This document shows positions 41,983-43,863 of a stretch of 43,863 nucleotides of DNA, piece by piece. The notes below the pieces were generated by a model. That model ran no database searches and had not been told where the DNA came from. It saw only the letters and a list, made by a program, of their open reading frames with translations. The stretch lies in the NCBI GenBank assembly GCA_030744755.1, contig JASLPY010000042.1, positions 1-43,863 on the forward strand, given 5' to 3'. The first letter of the stretch is position 1. Each line of letters begins with the position of its first letter. The DNA comes from Kiritimatiellia bacterium (GTDB lineage Bacteria; Verrucomicrobiota; Kiritimatiellia; UBA8416; JADHWI01). The translations under genes and the position numbers were made by a program.

Positions 41983-42066
41983 GCAGCAGGGGAGGGTCAT
42001 TTAGTCCACAAGTGTATTCTGTTTGGCAGCAGTCAGTTATACAGAAAGTCGGAACAACTGAAATCT

Positions 42067-42200
42067 CAATATCCAATGTCCAACAAGGAATATCCAATGA
42101 TCAAGTGTGCGAAAGGTGCGAATGGATGGCCTTTGGACTGGGGATTCTCAATTCTCGCGCACTTGGATATTGGGAGTTCCTTGTTGGATATTGGAAATTG
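42067..42200. repeat. Element B: word-armed inverted repeat related to element A
   Basis: The left arm (42067-42107, CAATATCCAATGTCCAACAA...) and right arm (42160-42200, ...CCTTGTTGGATATTGGAAATTG) match as inverted repeats at about 33 of 41 positions without gaps. The core is bounded by CAAGTG and CACTTG, the same boundary as element A, but its inner sequence differs. It lies between serS and tilS; no gene is present in this interval. Confidence 0.85.
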
Positions 42201-42296
42201 AATCCACTACGGATCACATCAAAGAACTGAACACGCTGATGGCGAATGGTTTACAGAGAATTGAATGACCCTGGGCAGCAGGGGAGGCCACAAGGC

Positions 42297-43718
42297 ATGC
42301 TCTCCAAGGTACACAAGTTCGCACGACATAACGGGCTGTTATGCCCCGGTGACACGGTGCTCGTTGCCGTATCCGGGGGAGCCGACTCTGTTGCGCTTCT
42401 CCATTGCCTGGCTGAACTTTCCTCATCACTGGAGATAAGGCTTACAGTGGCCCACCTGGACCACTGCATTCGGGGCAAGGCAGCGCAGAAGGATGCTGAT
42501 TTTGTCTCTCAACAGGCCGACGCTCTCGGCCTCCCCCACGTTGCAGGGAAAGCTCGAGTTCCTGCCCTTGCAAAACGCATGGGAATCTCAATCGAAATGG
42601 CGGCACGTGAGGCCAGGTACAACTTCTTTGCACGAGTTGCAAAGGAAACCGGTGCAACTTGCGTGGCTACCGCCCATACCGCTGACGACCAGGCTGAAAC
42701 CGTGCTGCTGCGACTGGCACGCGGTGCGGGGGCATCCGGCCTGGGAGGAATAAGAGCCGAATCTGCGCATCATGGGATCAGGGTTGTTCACCCAATGCTC
42801 CAGGTTACACGTTCCGAGGTGATTGCGTTTCTCACAAAGCGTAAAATCGAATGGAGGGAAGACTTGTCCAATGCCGATGATGCCTTCCTGCGCAACCGGG
42901 TGCGCAACGAGATCATGCCGATACTCGAAGAAAAGCTGAATCCCGGCATGCGCGACGCACTGTGCAGGTCAGCAGAGATCAGCTCCGACGAAAACGAGTG
43001 GATCGACAGCATCATTTCGGACATCTACAACGACTGCACCACAGGCGTGGCAGAGCAACCCGGTGGCGGCCCCGTGCTGAGCAGCTCCATGCTGAAGGCA
43101 AGGCCAAAGGGGGCTCGTCGACGCGTAATACGTTTGTGGCTGACGAAATGCGGTGTTCCGGCAGAGCGCCTGGGCTTTGACACGGTGGAGCGCGTCGATG
43201 CCCTGTTGAGTTCCCGATCGGGAAGCGGCAGCTTTCCCGTCCATGGCACCTGCATAGTCAGGCGGGAATACGACCGCCTTCTCTGGACAGACACAGAGAA
43301 GATGATTGCTCCGAGTGAGTTCAGGCAAACGATAACCGTCCCGGGTGAGACATTGCTGAACGGGCAGGGCTTGCGCGTGGTGGTTACGCGTGAAACCGGC
43401 GTTCTGAAGCAGAAGAACGCGAAAGCCGGGGTATTACCCGCATGGGCGTCGATCAATGCGGTGACCGTGGGCCGCAAGAGACTCCGGCTGAGATCATGGC
43501 AGAGCGGCGACAGGATCCGGCCAATGGGAGTTCCCGGCTCAAAGAAACTGCAGGATGTCTTCGTGGATGCCAAGGTACCGGCCTCTCAACGGTGCAGGAT
43601 CCCTATTCTTGAATGCGGCGGAACAATCGTATGGGTCCCCGGCTACAGGGTCGCCAGGGGATGGGAAGTCCCCACTCCATCATCCCGCGCCATCCACATA
43701 AGCATTAACCGGATATAG
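42297..43718 (+). CDS. tilS: tRNA(Ile)-lysidine synthase TilS
   Basis: A 473-residue enzyme. VLVAVSGGADSVALLHCL is the PP-loop ATP-binding motif. LDHCIRG, ATAHTADDQAETVLLRLARGAGASGL and DLSNADDAFLRNRVR are family signatures. The C-terminal TilS domain is present (RKRLRLRSWQSGDRIRPMG ... KLQDVFVDAKVP). It converts C34 of tRNA-Ile(CAU) to lysidine, which changes both the amino acid identity and the codon read. ATG 42297 follows GGGGAGG; an in-frame ATG at 42246 gives 17 extra residues with no conserved features. Confidence 0.95.
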   Translation: MLSKVHKFARHNGLLCPGDTVLVAVSGGADSVALLHCLAELSSSLEIRLTVAHLDHCIRGKAAQKDADFVSQQADALGLPHVAGKARVPALAKRMGISIEMAAREARYNFFARVAKETGATCVATAHTADDQAETVLLRLARGAGASGLGGIRAESAHHGIRVVHPMLQVTRSEVIAFLTKRKIEWREDLSNADDAFLRNRVRNEIMPILEEKLNPGMRDALCRSAEISSDENEWIDSIISDIYNDCTTGVAEQPGGGPVLSSSMLKARPKGARRRVIRLWLTKCGVPAERLGFDTVERVDALLSSRSGSGSFPVHGTCIVRREYDRLLWTDTEKMIAPSEFRQTITVPGETLLNGQGLRVVVTRETGVLKQKNAKAGVLPAWASINAVTVGRKRLRLRSWQSGDRIRPMGVPGSKKLQDVFVDAKVPASQRCRIPILECGGTIVWVPGYRVARGWEVPTPSSRAIHISINRI

Positions 43719-43758
43719 ACATCTGCCCCTTCCACACCGCACATCAACCATCAACCAT

Positions 43759-43788
43759 AGGAATTTGCGCCATCGCGCGCAAATTCCT
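43759..43788 (+). terminator. Long perfect hairpin after tilS
   Basis: AGGAATTTGCGC (43759-43770) and GCGCAAATTCCT (43777-43788) form a 12-base perfect stem with loop CATCGC. It lies ~40 bases after the tilS stop and directly against the composite repeat. No T-run follows, so it could equally be part of the repeat family. Confidence 0.5.
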
Positions 43789-43863
43789 GAGCCATCTGCG
43801 TTGTGAAACAGATCAACGGGGGCAGGGTGAAACGGGGGTACGAGGTTTTGTTTACCCCACAGC
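43789..43863 (+). repeat. 5' part of composite repeat (element C), cut by window end
   Basis: GAGCCATCTGCGTTGTGAAA... matches 2454-2528 with only a few substitutions and no gaps. It ends at the position equivalent to 2528, whereas the copy at the window start begins at the equivalent of 2608. Confidence 0.9.

Overview
The window is a roughly 57% GC bacterial chromosomal segment with 27 to 30 plausible protein genes, one tRNA and many dispersed repeats. A polysaccharide-degrading, PVC-like lineage (Planctomycetota, Lentisphaerota, Kiritimatiellota) or a neighbouring phylum fits best. This rests on a Tat-exported sulfatase beside a GH95-like glycoside hydrolase, families of secreted FG-GAP/UnbV and TPR proteins, an ExbB-ExbD-ExbD set followed by a TonB-like protein with a squalene-cyclase-type toroid, and a REP-associated transposase. 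No rRNA or marker gene fixes the phylum, so the placement is tentative.

Bases 1-9000 are accessory. They hold a GH95-like hydrolase lying between copies of a composite repeat, a sulfatase with a translationally coupled NTF2-like protein, a macrodomain gene plus a decayed macrodomain copy, a TIM-barrel isomerase-like protein, a Tat-exported metallophosphoesterase, and a RAYT-type transposase gene directly bracketed by about 72-base REP elements. Gene scraps (IS91-like tail, MshEN piece, periplasmic-binding-protein tail) mark repeated rearrangement.

Bases 9000-19200 form a tandemly amplified locus. The module [periplasmic-binding-protein tail]-[TPR membrane protein]-[secreted FG-GAP/UnbV protein] occurs in two forms with separate genes. 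A third form, between them, has TPR and FG-GAP/UnbV fused in one 1186-residue lipoprotein. The binding-protein part is only a remnant each time.

Bases 19200-29000 are mostly housekeeping: an exported lipoprotein-type isoaspartyl methyltransferase, tRNA-Thr(UGU), DUF2784, rlmN-rsmB-pdxB (overlapping genes), leuB, asd, a tiny lipoprotein and a coiled-coil membrane protein. Bases 29000-36750 carry a probable proton-motive-force-driven envelope system: two secreted TPR proteins, ExbB, two ExbD, and a TonB-like anchor whose C-terminal domain is an alpha/alpha toroid. This is the best candidate for a poorly described system. Bases 37000-43863 hold mutL, a secreted YdjY-like protein, serS and tilS.

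Intergenic space is filled with inverted repeats whose long arms are built from short recurring words. One family has a 48-base core that occurs in both orientations and has itself been invaded by other inverted repeats. The two window ends are the two halves of one repeat that is complete at 2454-2704, so the window may be an assembly contig broken at that repeat.
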